A stretch of DNA of 64,000 nt from positions 124,001-188,000 of the forward strand of contig NZ_BAAAFZ010000007.1 in assembly GCF_039523795.1 (NCBI RefSeq), in the 5' to 3' direction. The notes beneath the pieces were generated by a model. That model saw only the letters and a list, made by a program, of their open reading frames with translations. It was not told where the DNA came from and made no database searches. Position numbers and translations under genes: made by a program. Of the stretch, positions 28,784-37,288 are shown one piece after another; the stretch's first letter is position 1, and every line of letters starts with the position of its first letter. This DNA comes from Craurococcus roseus (GTDB taxonomy: Bacteria; Pseudomonadota; Alphaproteobacteria; Acetobacterales; Acetobacteraceae).

Positions 28784-29515
28784 GTGCGCGCGCCCGACAC
28801 CTGCCTGCCGCTCCGCGCGGAGGGCCTCCGCTACGCCGCGAACGGGGTGCCGATCCTCGACGGCGTGTCCTTCGCGCTGGAGGCGGGGCCGCCGGCGCTG
28901 ATCATCGGCCCGAACGGCGCTGGCAAGAGCGTGCTGCTCCGCGTCCTGCACGGGCTGCTCCCGCCGACTGGGGGCGCGGTGCGGTGGGCGGGCGAAGGCC
29001 GGAACGGCGGGCGGCCGATGCCGCGGGACGCGATGGTGTTCCAGCGGCCGGTGATGCTGCGCCGCTCCGTGCTGGCGAACGCCGGCTACCCGCTGAAGCT
29101 CGCCGGGTTGCCGCGGGCGGAACGGCGGGCGCGGGCGCGGGCGGCGCTGGCGCGGGTCGGCCTCGACGGGATGGCGGACCGGCCGGCGCGGCGCCTGTCC
29201 GGCGGGGAGCAGCAGCGGCTGGCCCTGGCGCGCGCGTCGGTGCTCAACCCGGAGGCGCTGTTCCTCGACGAGCCCACCGCCAGCCTGGACCCGGCCGCGA
29301 CCCGCGCGGTGGAGGACATCGTTTCCGACATCGCCGCCCAGGGCACCAAGGTGGTGATGACGACGCAGGACCTCGGGCAAGCGCGGCGCATGGCGGGGGA
29401 GGTCCTGTTCCTGCACCGCGGGCGGCTGCTGGAGCACGCGCCCGCCGCGGAATTCTTCGCCGGTCCGCGGGCGCCGGAGGCCGCGGCGTTCCTGCGCGGC
29501 GAGTTGGTCTGGTGA
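28784..29515 (+). CDS. tupC: Tungstate ABC transporter ATP-binding protein TupC
   Basis: This 243-residue ABC ATPase has Walker A GPNGAGKSVLL, Q-loop MVFQRPVML, signature LSGGEQQRLALARA, Walker B ALFLDEPTASLD and the H-loop position occupied by Gln (MMTTQDLGQA) where His is usual. This Gln-for-His change is seen here directly and would be worth noting for activity, although some importers tolerate it. It starts with GTG at 28784, 7 bases after tupB, and would energise TupB. The gene order permease-ATPase-binding protein and the TupA protein that follows define the substrate class. Confidence 0.9.
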   Translation: MRAPDTCLPLRAEGLRYAANGVPILDGVSFALEAGPPALIIGPNGAGKSVLLRVLHGLLPPTGGAVRWAGEGRNGGRPMPRDAMVFQRPVMLRRSVLANAGYPLKLAGLPRAERRARARAALARVGLDGMADRPARRLSGGEQQRLALARASVLNPEALFLDEPTASLDPAATRAVEDIVSDIAAQGTKVVMTTQDLGQARRMAGEVLFLHRGRLLEHAPAAEFFAGPRAPEAAAFLRGELVW

Positions 29516-29544
29516 GCCGCGCTCAGCCGGAAGGGAGGAATGCG

Positions 29545-30396
29545 ATGTTCCGCAGGTTCTTGATAGCCGCCTTCGCTGCGTTGGCCTCGCCCGCCGTCCC
29601 GCCGCGGGGCGCGGGCGCCCAACCGCCAGAACGGTCCATCACGGTCGCTTCCACCACCTCCACCGAGCAGTCGGGCTTGTTCGGCCACATCTTGCCGCTG
29701 TTCACGCGGGACACCGGCGTTTCGGTGCGGGTGGTGGCGCTCGGCACCGGGCAGGCGCTGGACGTGGGGCGGCGCGGGGACGCGGACGTGGTGTTCGTCC
29801 ACGACCGCGCCGCGGAGGAGCGCTTCGTCCGCGAGGGCTTCGGCGGGCCGCGGCGGCACGTGATGTACAACGATTTCGTCATCGCCGGGCCGGCGTCCGA
29901 CCCGGCCGGGGTGCGGGGCGGGCGCGACGCCGCCGAGGCGCTGAAGCGCATCGCCGCGGCCGGGGCGCCCTTCGTGTCGCGCGGCGACCGCTCCGGCACC
30001 CACGCGGCGGAGTTGCGGTTGTGGGAGGCGGCCGGCGTGGATTTGGCGGCTGGGCGGGGGCGCTGGTACCGCGAGGTCGGCCAAGGCATGGGGCCGGCGC
30101 TCAACACGGCGGCGGCGATGAACGCCTACGTGCTGACCGACCGCGGCACCTGGCTGGCGTTCCGCAACCGCCAGGACCTCGGCATCGCCATGGAGGGCGA
30201 CCAGCGGCTGTTCAACCAGTACGGCGTCATGGCGGTGAACCCGGAGCGGCACCCGCACGTGAAGGCGGCGGACGCGCGGCGCTTCGTGGAGTGGCTGGTG
30301 TCCCGCGCCGGGCAGGAGGCGATCGCCGGCTACAAGATCAACGGCGAGCAGCTCTTCTTCCCGAACGCCGACCGGTCCGAGCCGCCGGCGTCGTGA
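29545..30396 (+). CDS. tupA: Tungstate-binding periplasmic protein TupA
   Basis: This 283-residue secreted binding protein has a signal peptide (MFRRFLIAAFAALASPAV, cleavage near GAGAQPP). The mature N-terminus ITVASTTSTEQSGLFGHILPLF contains the anion-binding TTSTE-x-SGLF motif that characterises TupA, and GDRSGTHAAEL forms the second oxyanion loop. It captures tungstate, or possibly molybdate, for TupBC. Molybdo- or tungsto-enzymes such as SoeA in this window would be users of the metal, though the two are not co-transcribed. GGGAGG precedes the ATG. The gene ends in a convergent arrangement with rpfF, 90 bases away, where an imperfect GC-rich hairpin could serve both transcripts. Confidence 0.93.
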   Translation: MFRRFLIAAFAALASPAVPPRGAGAQPPERSITVASTTSTEQSGLFGHILPLFTRDTGVSVRVVALGTGQALDVGRRGDADVVFVHDRAAEERFVREGFGGPRRHVMYNDFVIAGPASDPAGVRGGRDAAEALKRIAAAGAPFVSRGDRSGTHAAELRLWEAAGVDLAAGRGRWYREVGQGMGPALNTAAAMNAYVLTDRGTWLAFRNRQDLGIAMEGDQRLFNQYGVMAVNPERHPHVKAADARRFVEWLVSRAGQEAIAGYKINGEQLFFPNADRSEPPAS

Positions 30397-30486
30397 CGGC
30401 GGCGGTTCATGTACCGCCGGGCCGTGAAACCCGGCCGGAGGGAAACCGCTCCGCCCCTTCGGCCGGCCGCGCGGGAGCGGCGCGGC

Positions 30487-31452
30487 TCAGCCAGCCGCGG
30501 CGACCGCCTCGGCAGCGGGGCTGCGCGCCGGCGCGGCGATGCGGCGGTCCTGGGCGCCGGCGAGGCGGGCCATCCGGCGGAGGTCCATTTCGGACAAATT
30601 GAGCGCCGCTTCGGCCCAGCCGTCCACCACGTCGCGCAGTTCGTCGAGGGTGACGGGGTCCACTCGGCGGCCGGCCTTGTAGGTGGCGTGGTGGGCGTTG
30701 TGCCAGCGGCCGTTGTTGTCCACGTAGTCGTTCACCGCCTGGGCGCCTTCGCCGTCCGGCACCACCGAGTGGACCAGGCCCATCTCGTGCAGCTCATCGG
30801 CGGTGTAGATGCGGCCGCTGAGGATCATCTTCTCGGCGGCGGCGCGGCCGAGGCGGCGGGACAGGAAGCTGTAGGCGCCCATGCCGGGGAAGAGGTTGAA
30901 CAGCACCTCGGGCAGGCCGAACTTGGCGCTCTTCTCGGCGATGATGACGTCGTGGGCCAGGGCGCACTCGAAGCCGCCGCCCAGCGCGTCGCCCTGGACC
31001 AGGGCGATCGTGACCATCGGCAGGTCGAGGGCGGTGTGGTTGCGGTGGATCGCCTCCACCGCCGCGTGGCCGTAGCGCTTGAGGGCGTCCAGGTCGCCGA
31101 CGCCGATCAGGGCGCGGAACAGGCCGAGGTCGCCGCCGAGGTTGAAGATGCCTGGGATGGCCGAGCCGCAGACGAAGTAGCGGAAGGGCCGGTTGCGAGG
31201 GTCGGCGTTCCGGAAGCGGTTCTCGATGTCGGAGTGCATCGCCGAAACGTCGCGGAGGAGCTGCGGGCTGAAGCAGGGCCGGCCTTGCGGGTTCAGGCGG
31301 CACCAGAACACGCGGCGGGCGGCGTCCACGTCGACGTCGACGGTTTCGTAGGAGCGGGGCGCGGTATCCAAGCCGGTTTCGTTGGAGGGTTCGGCGAAGC
31401 TGGCCGTCGTGGGGGCGGTGCCTGCGATGGGCAGCTTCCTAACGAACGTCAT
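30487..31452 (-). CDS. rpfF: DSF synthase, RpfF-type crotonase
   Basis: This 321-residue crotonase-fold enzyme makes diffusible signal factor (cis-2-unsaturated fatty acid) from acyl-ACP through dehydratase and thioesterase steps. The diagnostic RpfF segment is present: TIALVQGDALGGGFECALAHDVIIAE followed by GLPEVLFNLFPGMGAYSF. The two catalytic glutamates fall at Glu162 and Glu182, the same 20-residue spacing as Glu141/Glu161 in Xanthomonas RpfF. FNLGGDLGLF gives the oxyanion hole, and DLRRMARLAGAQDRR matches the C-terminal end. The N-terminus is about 30 residues longer than in Xanthomonas. An rpfC-like gene lies upstream on the same strand, separated by a 272-bp AT-rich promoter region. 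Confidence 0.93.
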   Translation of the reverse strand: MTFVRKLPIAGTAPTTASFAEPSNETGLDTAPRSYETVDVDVDAARRVFWCRLNPQGRPCFSPQLLRDVSAMHSDIENRFRNADPRNRPFRYFVCGSAIPGIFNLGGDLGLFRALIGVGDLDALKRYGHAAVEAIHRNHTALDLPMVTIALVQGDALGGGFECALAHDVIIAEKSAKFGLPEVLFNLFPGMGAYSFLSRRLGRAAAEKMILSGRIYTADELHEMGLVHSVVPDGEGAQAVNDYVDNNGRWHNAHHATYKAGRRVDPVTLDELRDVVDGWAEAALNLSEMDLRRMARLAGAQDRRIAAPARSPAAEAVAAAG

Positions 31453-31531
31453 GCTCCTTGCCTCTCCTGCTTGCCCTGGGGCGTCCCGTAGCGTTGCCGG
31501 TTGGGCCAGTCCGGCGCTGTCGAACGGATGC

Positions 31532-31540
31532 ATTATAGCA
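31532..31540 (-). promoter_or_regulatory. Extended -10 promoter of rpfF
   Basis: On the minus strand the sequence reads TGCTATAAT, a perfect -10 hexamer with the TGn extension. It lies about 80 bases before the rpfF ATG inside an unusually AT-rich stretch (about 31530-31680) of otherwise very GC-rich DNA. The hexamer 16 bases upstream is TGTATA, a weak -35, which fits an extended -10 promoter. Transcription would start near 31525. Confidence 0.6.
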
Positions 31541-31724
31541 ATCACGCAAATGTTATACAGTGGAAAATCAGCATCGCGGCGTTTCCAAAGTTGAGAACAG
31601 CAACCATACATTGTTAATTTCGCCTACGTGCTAACGCTCTGGTTAATATGTATCACGGATTGGTATACGCATGATCCGAGCGCAGAACAGTATTCAGCGC
31701 TTCTGGATGGCGGAAAGGCTGGCG

Positions 31725-34268
31725 TCAGGTGGTGCCCAGGTCCTTCGCTTCGGACAACATCCCCCAGGTCGATCGCACCCGGCCGAGTTCCGACCTGACG
31801 GCGACCACCTGCCCCGGACCGGCGGCCCGCACCTCGGCCGCGGGCAGCGCCTCCGCCGCGCGGCACACGCCCCACACACCCTTGGCGCCGATGTTGGCGG
31901 CGCTGCTCCGCAGCGCGTGCGCCTCGGCGCGGAAGCCGGACACGTCGCCCGCGGCCGCGGCCGCTTCCATCGCCCGCAGGCTTTGCTCGCCGTCGCGCAA
32001 GAAATCCTGGACGAGCCCGGCCAGGAAGTCGGCGCCGCCGAGCGCTTCCAGGTTCGCCAGGACCTGCTGATCCAGCGGCGGCGGCGCCGCGCGGCGGAAG
32101 CCGGGGTGGGACGCGATGGCCGCGACCCGCGCCGGACCCGCCCGGTCGGCCGGGCCGTCGCCCCCGCGCGGCCTGCCGTGCTCCTCGACCACCTCGGCCA
32201 GCCGGGCGGGCTCCACCGGCTTGGTCAGGCAGGCGTCCATGCCCGCCTCGCGGCAGCGTTCCGCGGTGTCGGGCGACGCGTCGGCGGTGAGGCCGATGAT
32301 CGGGACGTGCCGCTGCCCGAGGGAGGCGAAGCGGTGCAGCTTGGTCGCTTCGATGCCGTTCAGCACCGGCATGTTCACGTCCATCAGCGCCACGTCGAAG
32401 TGGTCGGCGGCGAGGGCGTCCAGCGCTTCCTCGCCGTTGCCGACGAGGGTGGCCTGGTGCCCGGCGCGCTGGAGGATCTTCTCCACGACACGCCGGTTCA
32501 CGTGGTTGTCGTCGGCGACCAGCACCCGCAGCCCCCGGCCGCCGTGCGGGCCCGCGGCCGCCAAGCGGGGCAGAGGCGTGGCGCCCCCCTCACCCCGCTG
32601 CGCGGCGTCCTGCGGCAAGCGCGTGGCGGCGAGTTCCAGCGCCGCGACCAGTTCCGCCGGCGTCGGCGCCGCGGGCAGGAGCGACGTGACCCGCCGCCGG
32701 AGGCGCAGGGGCGGCAGCCCCTCGGCCACCGGGCCGCCGCCGAGCGCGAACACGGAAGCGCCCGCCGATGCCGGCACCCCGTCCCGCAGGGCCGCTTCCA
32801 GCGCTTCCGCGCCGAGTGGGTCCGGCGCCGGGGAACACAGCAGGAGGTGCGCCGGCGCCCCTTCGCCGTCCGCGGGCCGCCACAGCCGCTCCATGTCGCT
32901 CCGCGCCGCCGCTTCGATCCGCACCGTCGCCCCGCGCGCCGCCGCGGGGGCCAGCAGCGCGGTCCCGGCCGCCGGGTCGGAGGTCAGCAGCGTGGCGGCC
33001 AAGCCTTGGAAGGACCGGGCGGCCGTGGCGTCCGGCTCGCGGCCGGCCGTCGGGCGTTCGGCCAGGGCGGTGAACCAGAAGGTGCTGCCGCGGCCGGGTT
33101 CGCTTTCCACCCCGATCTCGCCGCCCAGCAGCCCCACCAGCCCCTTGCAGATGGCGAGGCCGAGGCCGGTGCCGCCGAAGCGCTCACCGATGTTCTCGTC
33201 CGCTTGGGTGAAGCGCTCGAAGATGCGCCCCGCCGCTTCCGGGGCGACGCCGATGCCGGTGTCCGACACCTCGAAGCGCAGCACCAGCCGGCCCGGCTCC
33301 GGCCCTTCGGTCGCGTCGGCGGCGATCACCACCTCGCCGGCCTCGGTGAACTTCACCGCGTTGCCCACGAGGTTGAGCAGGACGTCGCGCATGTGCCCCG
33401 AGTCGCCCACGATCCGCGCGGGCGTCCGCGGCGTGACGTGGACCAGCAGCCGCAGCCCCTTTTCCCGCGCCTGCGCCAGCAGCATGCGCCGCACGTCCTC
33501 CAGCAAGGCGTGCAGGTCGAGCGGCTCGGCCCGCCGCACCCCCGCGCCGGCCTCGATGCGGGCGAAGTCGAGGATGCCGTTGATCATGGACAGGAGCGAC
33601 TTGGCGGCGCCGTCCACGGTGCGCGCCATCTCCGCCTGCTCGCGGTCCAGGTTCGTTTCGCGCAGCAGGCCGCCCATGCCGATGATTGCGTTGAGCGGCG
33701 TGCGCAGCTCGTGGCTGACGCTGGCCAGGAACAGGCTCTTGGCCTCGCTGGCCGCTTCCGCCTGCCGGCGCGCGACGGAGAGCTTGCGGATGAGCGTGGC
33801 GGCATAGAGCGCGAGTGCGCAGGGGCCGACGATGAGCCCGGCCGTCAGGTGCGGCTGCTCCTGCCAGTAGGGCGTGGTCAGCACCACGGCGCCGAAGCCG
33901 AGGAGGAACACACCCGTCGCCGCGAGCAGCCAACGGACGCCGAAGCGGACGCCGTTGCCGATGATGATCCACAGGTAGACCAGGAAGAAGAACGAGGCCG
34001 CCTCGCCGCCGACGTGCAGGGACCAGGACACGAAGCCCATGTCGAGCAGCAGCGCGAAGGCGCGGCGCGGCGTGTTCCGCCCCGGCCGGAACCTTATGTG
34101 CGTGAATATGGCGAAGCCGAGGACGCCCCAGAGCACGAGGCCAGGCAGCACGGCGTCGGCGATGGACCGGCCGGCCGTGTACAGGTACGCCGCGGCGAAG
34201 AAGCCGAAGCCGAGCCGGTTGACGCTCATCTCCTGCTCGCTGCCGACCTCGCCGCGCAGCGCCGCCAA
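31725..34268 (-). CDS. rpfC: DSF sensor hybrid kinase, RpfC-type
   Basis: This hybrid kinase of about 847 residues has the RpfC order. Five N-terminal membrane helices (residues about 15-160) include IIGNGVRFGVRWL and TTPYWQ, matching the RpfC sensor region. HisKA follows with His186 (ASVSHELRTPLNAIIGM), then HATPase (LLNLVGNAVKFTEAGE, DTGIGV, GGTGLGLAICKGLV), a receiver (VADDNHVNRRVV, phospho-Asp in ALMDVNMPVLNG, Lys in CLTKPVEP) and an HPt domain (AEAHALRSSAANIGA). The start is uncertain. ATG 34229 would cut off a juxtamembrane SEQEM segment resembling the SEH-x-Q segment of RpfC, so TTG 34268 is preferred although no ribosome-binding site is clear. It follows the REC-PAS gene and precedes rpfF. 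Confidence 0.9.
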   Translation of the reverse strand: MAALRGEVGSEQEMSVNRLGFGFFAAAYLYTAGRSIADAVLPGLVLWGVLGFAIFTHIRFRPGRNTPRRAFALLLDMGFVSWSLHVGGEAASFFFLVYLWIIIGNGVRFGVRWLLAATGVFLLGFGAVVLTTPYWQEQPHLTAGLIVGPCALALYAATLIRKLSVARRQAEAASEAKSLFLASVSHELRTPLNAIIGMGGLLRETNLDREQAEMARTVDGAAKSLLSMINGILDFARIEAGAGVRRAEPLDLHALLEDVRRMLLAQAREKGLRLLVHVTPRTPARIVGDSGHMRDVLLNLVGNAVKFTEAGEVVIAADATEGPEPGRLVLRFEVSDTGIGVAPEAAGRIFERFTQADENIGERFGGTGLGLAICKGLVGLLGGEIGVESEPGRGSTFWFTALAERPTAGREPDATAARSFQGLAATLLTSDPAAGTALLAPAAARGATVRIEAAARSDMERLWRPADGEGAPAHLLLCSPAPDPLGAEALEAALRDGVPASAGASVFALGGGPVAEGLPPLRLRRRVTSLLPAAPTPAELVAALELAATRLPQDAAQRGEGGATPLPRLAAAGPHGGRGLRVLVADDNHVNRRVVEKILQRAGHQATLVGNGEEALDALAADHFDVALMDVNMPVLNGIEATKLHRFASLGQRHVPIIGLTADASPDTAERCREAGMDACLTKPVEPARLAEVVEEHGRPRGGDGPADRAGPARVAAIASHPGFRRAAPPPLDQQVLANLEALGGADFLAGLVQDFLRDGEQSLRAMEAAAAAGDVSGFRAEAHALRSSAANIGAKGVWGVCRAAEALPAAEVRAAGPGQVVAVRSELGRVRSTWGMLSEAKDLGTT

Positions 34269-34345
34269 GGCCGACGGGGGCGGCCGCCGGGCCGCCGGTC
34301 GACCGCTCGCGGCTGGAGGCTGGCGCTGGCGCCGTGGAGGGCGCG

Positions 34346-35185
34346 TCAAGCGGCGGCGCCCGGCGGCGCCGGCTCCTCCTCGCGTGCCGTCTCGACCGCC
34401 CCTTCCGGGAGTTCGATGGAGGTGGTCAGCACCGCCACCACCGCGCCGGTCTGGTCGCGCAGCGGCACCTTGCTCGTGAGCAACCGCCGGCCGCGCCAGG
34501 GCGCGTCCTCGCGGTACGGCGCGACAGCCCGGCCGGTGGCGAAAACCGATGCGTCGTGCCCGCGGCCGCCCTCGGTACGCTCCGCGCCCGGGCCGGCGGC
34601 GAAAGCGGCGTTGGCGTAGATGCAACGCCCTTCGCGGTCCATCGCGCTCACCAGGGCCGGCATCGCGTCCAGGATGCGCCGGGGGTCGATGGCGGTTCCG
34701 CCGTGCGGCCCCGCCGCCGGCTCGGCCGCGGGAGGCGCCCCCTGGGACGGAGACGGTTCCGGCACGCCCGCCGCCGACGCTGCCGCGGGCGACGCCCCGG
34801 CCGCCATCCGGCGCCCGAGCGCGAGGAGGTTACGGGCCCGGACCACTATCTCGAAATGGTCCACCGGGCTTTGCAGGAAGTCGGTCGCGCCGGCGTCGAG
34901 CGCCCGGAGCCGGAACGAGCGGTCGTCGTAGGCGGTGATCACCACCACCGGCACGTGCCGGTTGTTCGGCATGGCGCGGAACCGCCGGGTGAACTCGGCG
35001 CCGTCCATGCCCGGCATCTTGTAATCGGTGATGACCAGGTCGACGCGGTTGCTTTCCAGCCATTCCAGCGCGTCCGCCGGATCCGCGAACACCTCGGCGG
35101 ACACGCCGTCCTCGATCGCCGCGGCGAGCCTGGCATAGATGTTGCGGTTGGTGGCGCGGTCGTCGAGGATCAGGATGGTGGCCAT
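34346..35185 (-). CDS. RpfG-like receiver fused to a PAS-like domain, no HD-GYP
   Basis: This 279-residue protein has a receiver domain at residues 1-125 that closely resembles the RpfG receiver (ILILDDRATNRNIY, phospho-acceptor Asp54 in ITDYKMPGMDGAEF). In place of the HD-GYP phosphodiesterase that follows in RpfG, it continues through a Pro/Ala linker into a PAS-like domain (RRILDAMPALVSAMDREGRCIYANAAF through VPLRDQTGAVVAVLTT). The nearly invariant receiver lysine is replaced by Ser106 (DFLQSPVD), so phosphorylation signalling may be altered. The gene lies directly upstream of rpfC and 58 bases downstream of an HWE kinase. It is probably the partner of one or both; output may be by protein contact. 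No DNA-binding or enzymatic output is visible. Confidence 0.85.
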   Translation of the reverse strand: MATILILDDRATNRNIYARLAAAIEDGVSAEVFADPADALEWLESNRVDLVITDYKMPGMDGAEFTRRFRAMPNNRHVPVVVITAYDDRSFRLRALDAGATDFLQSPVDHFEIVVRARNLLALGRRMAAGASPAAASAAGVPEPSPSQGAPPAAEPAAGPHGGTAIDPRRILDAMPALVSAMDREGRCIYANAAFAAGPGAERTEGGRGHDASVFATGRAVAPYREDAPWRGRRLLTSKVPLRDQTGAVVAVLTTSIELPEGAVETAREEEPAPPGAAA

Positions 35186-35243
35186 GCCTCGCTTTTACCT
35201 CGCCCCGGCGGCCTGGCGGCGCGTGGCGCCCCGCACCGACCCT

Positions 35244-36773
35244 TCACTCTTCGGACACCGCGCCCGGCGGCCGGTGCAGCGGAATGTCGATCTCGCACAC
35301 CAAACCGGTCCGTGCCCAGGTGAACGACACCTCGCCCCGGAGTTGATCGCGCACCGTGCTCTCGATGACGCGGGAGCCGAAGCCCCGGCGCTGCGGCGGC
35401 CCGGCGACGGGCGGGCCGCCGGTTTCTTCCCAGCGGAGGTGCAGGCGCACCGCCGGCGGGTTCTCGCGCCAGGAGAGGGCCAGCGTTCCGTCCGGGACCG
35501 AGAGGCTTCCGTACTTGGCGGCGTTGGTCGCAAGCTCGTGCAGTGCCATCGAAAGGGGCTGGGCTGTCAGCGGCGCGAGCAACACGGGCGGCCCGGTGAG
35601 CAGCACCTGGGAACTGCTCCCGCTACCGACGAACGGAGCCAGTTCGCCTCGAAGCATCGCTTGAAAATCGGCCCCCGTCCATCGCGATTCCGTCAAAAGC
35701 GTCTGGGCGCGCGCGAGCGCGGCTACCCGCCCTTCCACCGCTTTGGCGAAGGCCGGCATTGTTTCGGCTCGGGTGAGCCGCAGCACCGCCTGGACCACCG
35801 CCAGGGCGTTCTTGGCGCGGTGGTCCACCTCCCGCATCAGCAGCAGTTGGCGCTCCTCGGCCTCCTTGCGGGCGGTGATGTCCACGTTGACGCCGAGGAT
35901 CGGGCCGACCCGGCCGGCGGGGCTCGGCATCCGGCGGCCGCGCCCGATGAGCCAAGCGGTTTCCTCCCCCCCGTTCCGGCCGGGGCGCAGGATGCGGAAT
36001 TCGGCGAGGTACTCGCCGGAGGCGAGGGCCTCGGACATGGCGGCCCGGACGGCGTTGCGGTCCTCCGGGTGGACCAGCGCCAGGAAGGCGTCCAGCGAAT
36101 CGGGCTCCCCCGCCGCCGGGGGCAGGCCGAACAGGGCGTAGTGCTCGGGGGACCACACGAAGGAGTCCTCTTCCGGGTCCCATTCCCAGGTGCCGACCCC
36201 GGCCACCTCCTGCGCGAGGCGGAGCCGGGCCTCGCCCGCCCGCAGCGCCGCTTCGGCGGCCTTCAGCGCCGTGGCGTCCGTGTGCAGCTCCAGCACCGCG
36301 GCCGCCTGCCCGTCGGCCGGGTCGCGGCGGAGTATCCAGTGGGAGGCGACCACCACGTGTTGGCCGTTGCGGCGCTTGTGCCGCAGTTCGCCCTGCCACT
36401 CGCCGGTCCGTTGCAGTTCTTCCACCAGGCTGCGGCGGCCGCCGTCGGGGAAGCGCGTGCCGAGCAGCTCGTGCGTCGTGCGCCCCATCGCCTCGCCGGC
36501 CGGGAAGCCGAACAAGCGTTCGCAGCCCGCCGACCAGTGCAGGATGGTGCCTTCCGGGGTGCGGAGGATGACGGCGCCCATGTCGAAGGCGGAAAAGAGG
36601 TCGGCGGCCAGAGGCTGCTGCGCCCCGGGCACGCCGGCCTGCTGCGGCGGCGGCCCCGGGCGGAGGCCGCGGCGGGCCCGGAGCAGGACGGCGGCCACCA
36701 ACCTGCCGAGGACGCCTGTGCCGTTGGTCAGCCAGTTGTTGGGGCCGTCCGCCTTGCCGGCGCTGCCGGTCAT
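35244..36773 (-). CDS. PAS-PAS-HWE sensor histidine kinase
   Basis: This 509-residue soluble kinase starts with a proline-rich N-terminus and has two PAS/PAC domains (AFDMGAVILRTPEGTILHWSAG and VAGVGTWEWDPEEDSFVWSPEHY, the latter ending LGVNVDITARKEAEERQ). The HWE catalytic region has acceptor MREVDHRAKNALAVVQAVLRLT, then ALHELATNAAKYGSLS and RRGFGSRVIEST. It is clearly paralogous to the kinase at 16463-18109. It is the first gene of the block that continues with the REC-PAS protein, rpfC and rpfF, which makes the REC-PAS protein a natural phosphorylation partner. The ATG at 36773 is the first start giving protein-like sequence. Confidence 0.92.
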   Translation of the reverse strand: MTGSAGKADGPNNWLTNGTGVLGRLVAAVLLRARRGLRPGPPPQQAGVPGAQQPLAADLFSAFDMGAVILRTPEGTILHWSAGCERLFGFPAGEAMGRTTHELLGTRFPDGGRRSLVEELQRTGEWQGELRHKRRNGQHVVVASHWILRRDPADGQAAAVLELHTDATALKAAEAALRAGEARLRLAQEVAGVGTWEWDPEEDSFVWSPEHYALFGLPPAAGEPDSLDAFLALVHPEDRNAVRAAMSEALASGEYLAEFRILRPGRNGGEETAWLIGRGRRMPSPAGRVGPILGVNVDITARKEAEERQLLLMREVDHRAKNALAVVQAVLRLTRAETMPAFAKAVEGRVAALARAQTLLTESRWTGADFQAMLRGELAPFVGSGSSSQVLLTGPPVLLAPLTAQPLSMALHELATNAAKYGSLSVPDGTLALSWRENPPAVRLHLRWEETGGPPVAGPPQRRGFGSRVIESTVRDQLRGEVSFTWARTGLVCEIDIPLHRPPGAVSEE

Positions 36774-37288
36774 GCTCGCTGTCCCGCTGCCCTGCCCCGC
36801 CCGCGGCCGCCGGTGTCCGAGGCCGCCGCCACAAGGCGTCGGCGGACCGCCCCGGGCGCGGCTCCGGGCACCGGCCGCTCGTGGAGGGCTTGCGGGATGC
36901 CCCGACGCGCGCGAGGCAAAGGGGTGGAGACGGTTGCTCGGCGAGGGGCGGGTTTTTTGAACTGACGGACCACGGCGAAGCGAGCGGCGCCCCCTCCCGA
37001 CTTCACAACTTGCGGCGAACAACTCTGCCTCAAATCCACCGTCGTCGAGAAACATATTCTTCAGGATGTGTACCAACTCCCGCAATCGAGAGGACGCAAT
37101 CGGGGATGCCGGTCGCCGTCGGTCACGTCCCTGTGCGATGGGGACGCGCCGGCGCAAAAGGGCGCATCGCGGCGCGATGCCTCGCAAAAGTCGCCTGCTC
37201 GCGCCGGAACGGAGACGTCGCGGGGCGCGCGGACGCCGCTTGGCCGCGTCGCTATGACGGCGCGTCCGGCCCCCTCACCTCTTGGGAC
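36774..37288. other. Intergenic region upstream of the DSF-block kinase gene
   Basis: These 515 bases lie between two minus-strand genes. Bases about 37000-37090 are noticeably less GC-rich, as expected for a promoter of the kinase gene, but no convincing -35/-10 pair could be fixed. Short open frames on the plus strand here lack ribosome-binding sites and protein-like composition. Confidence 0.45.

Noticed and set aside
30397..30486. GC-rich imperfect hairpin between tupA and rpfF as a bidirectional terminator
   Set aside because: Stem of only about five pairs and no T tract; mentioned with tupA but not listed as a feature.
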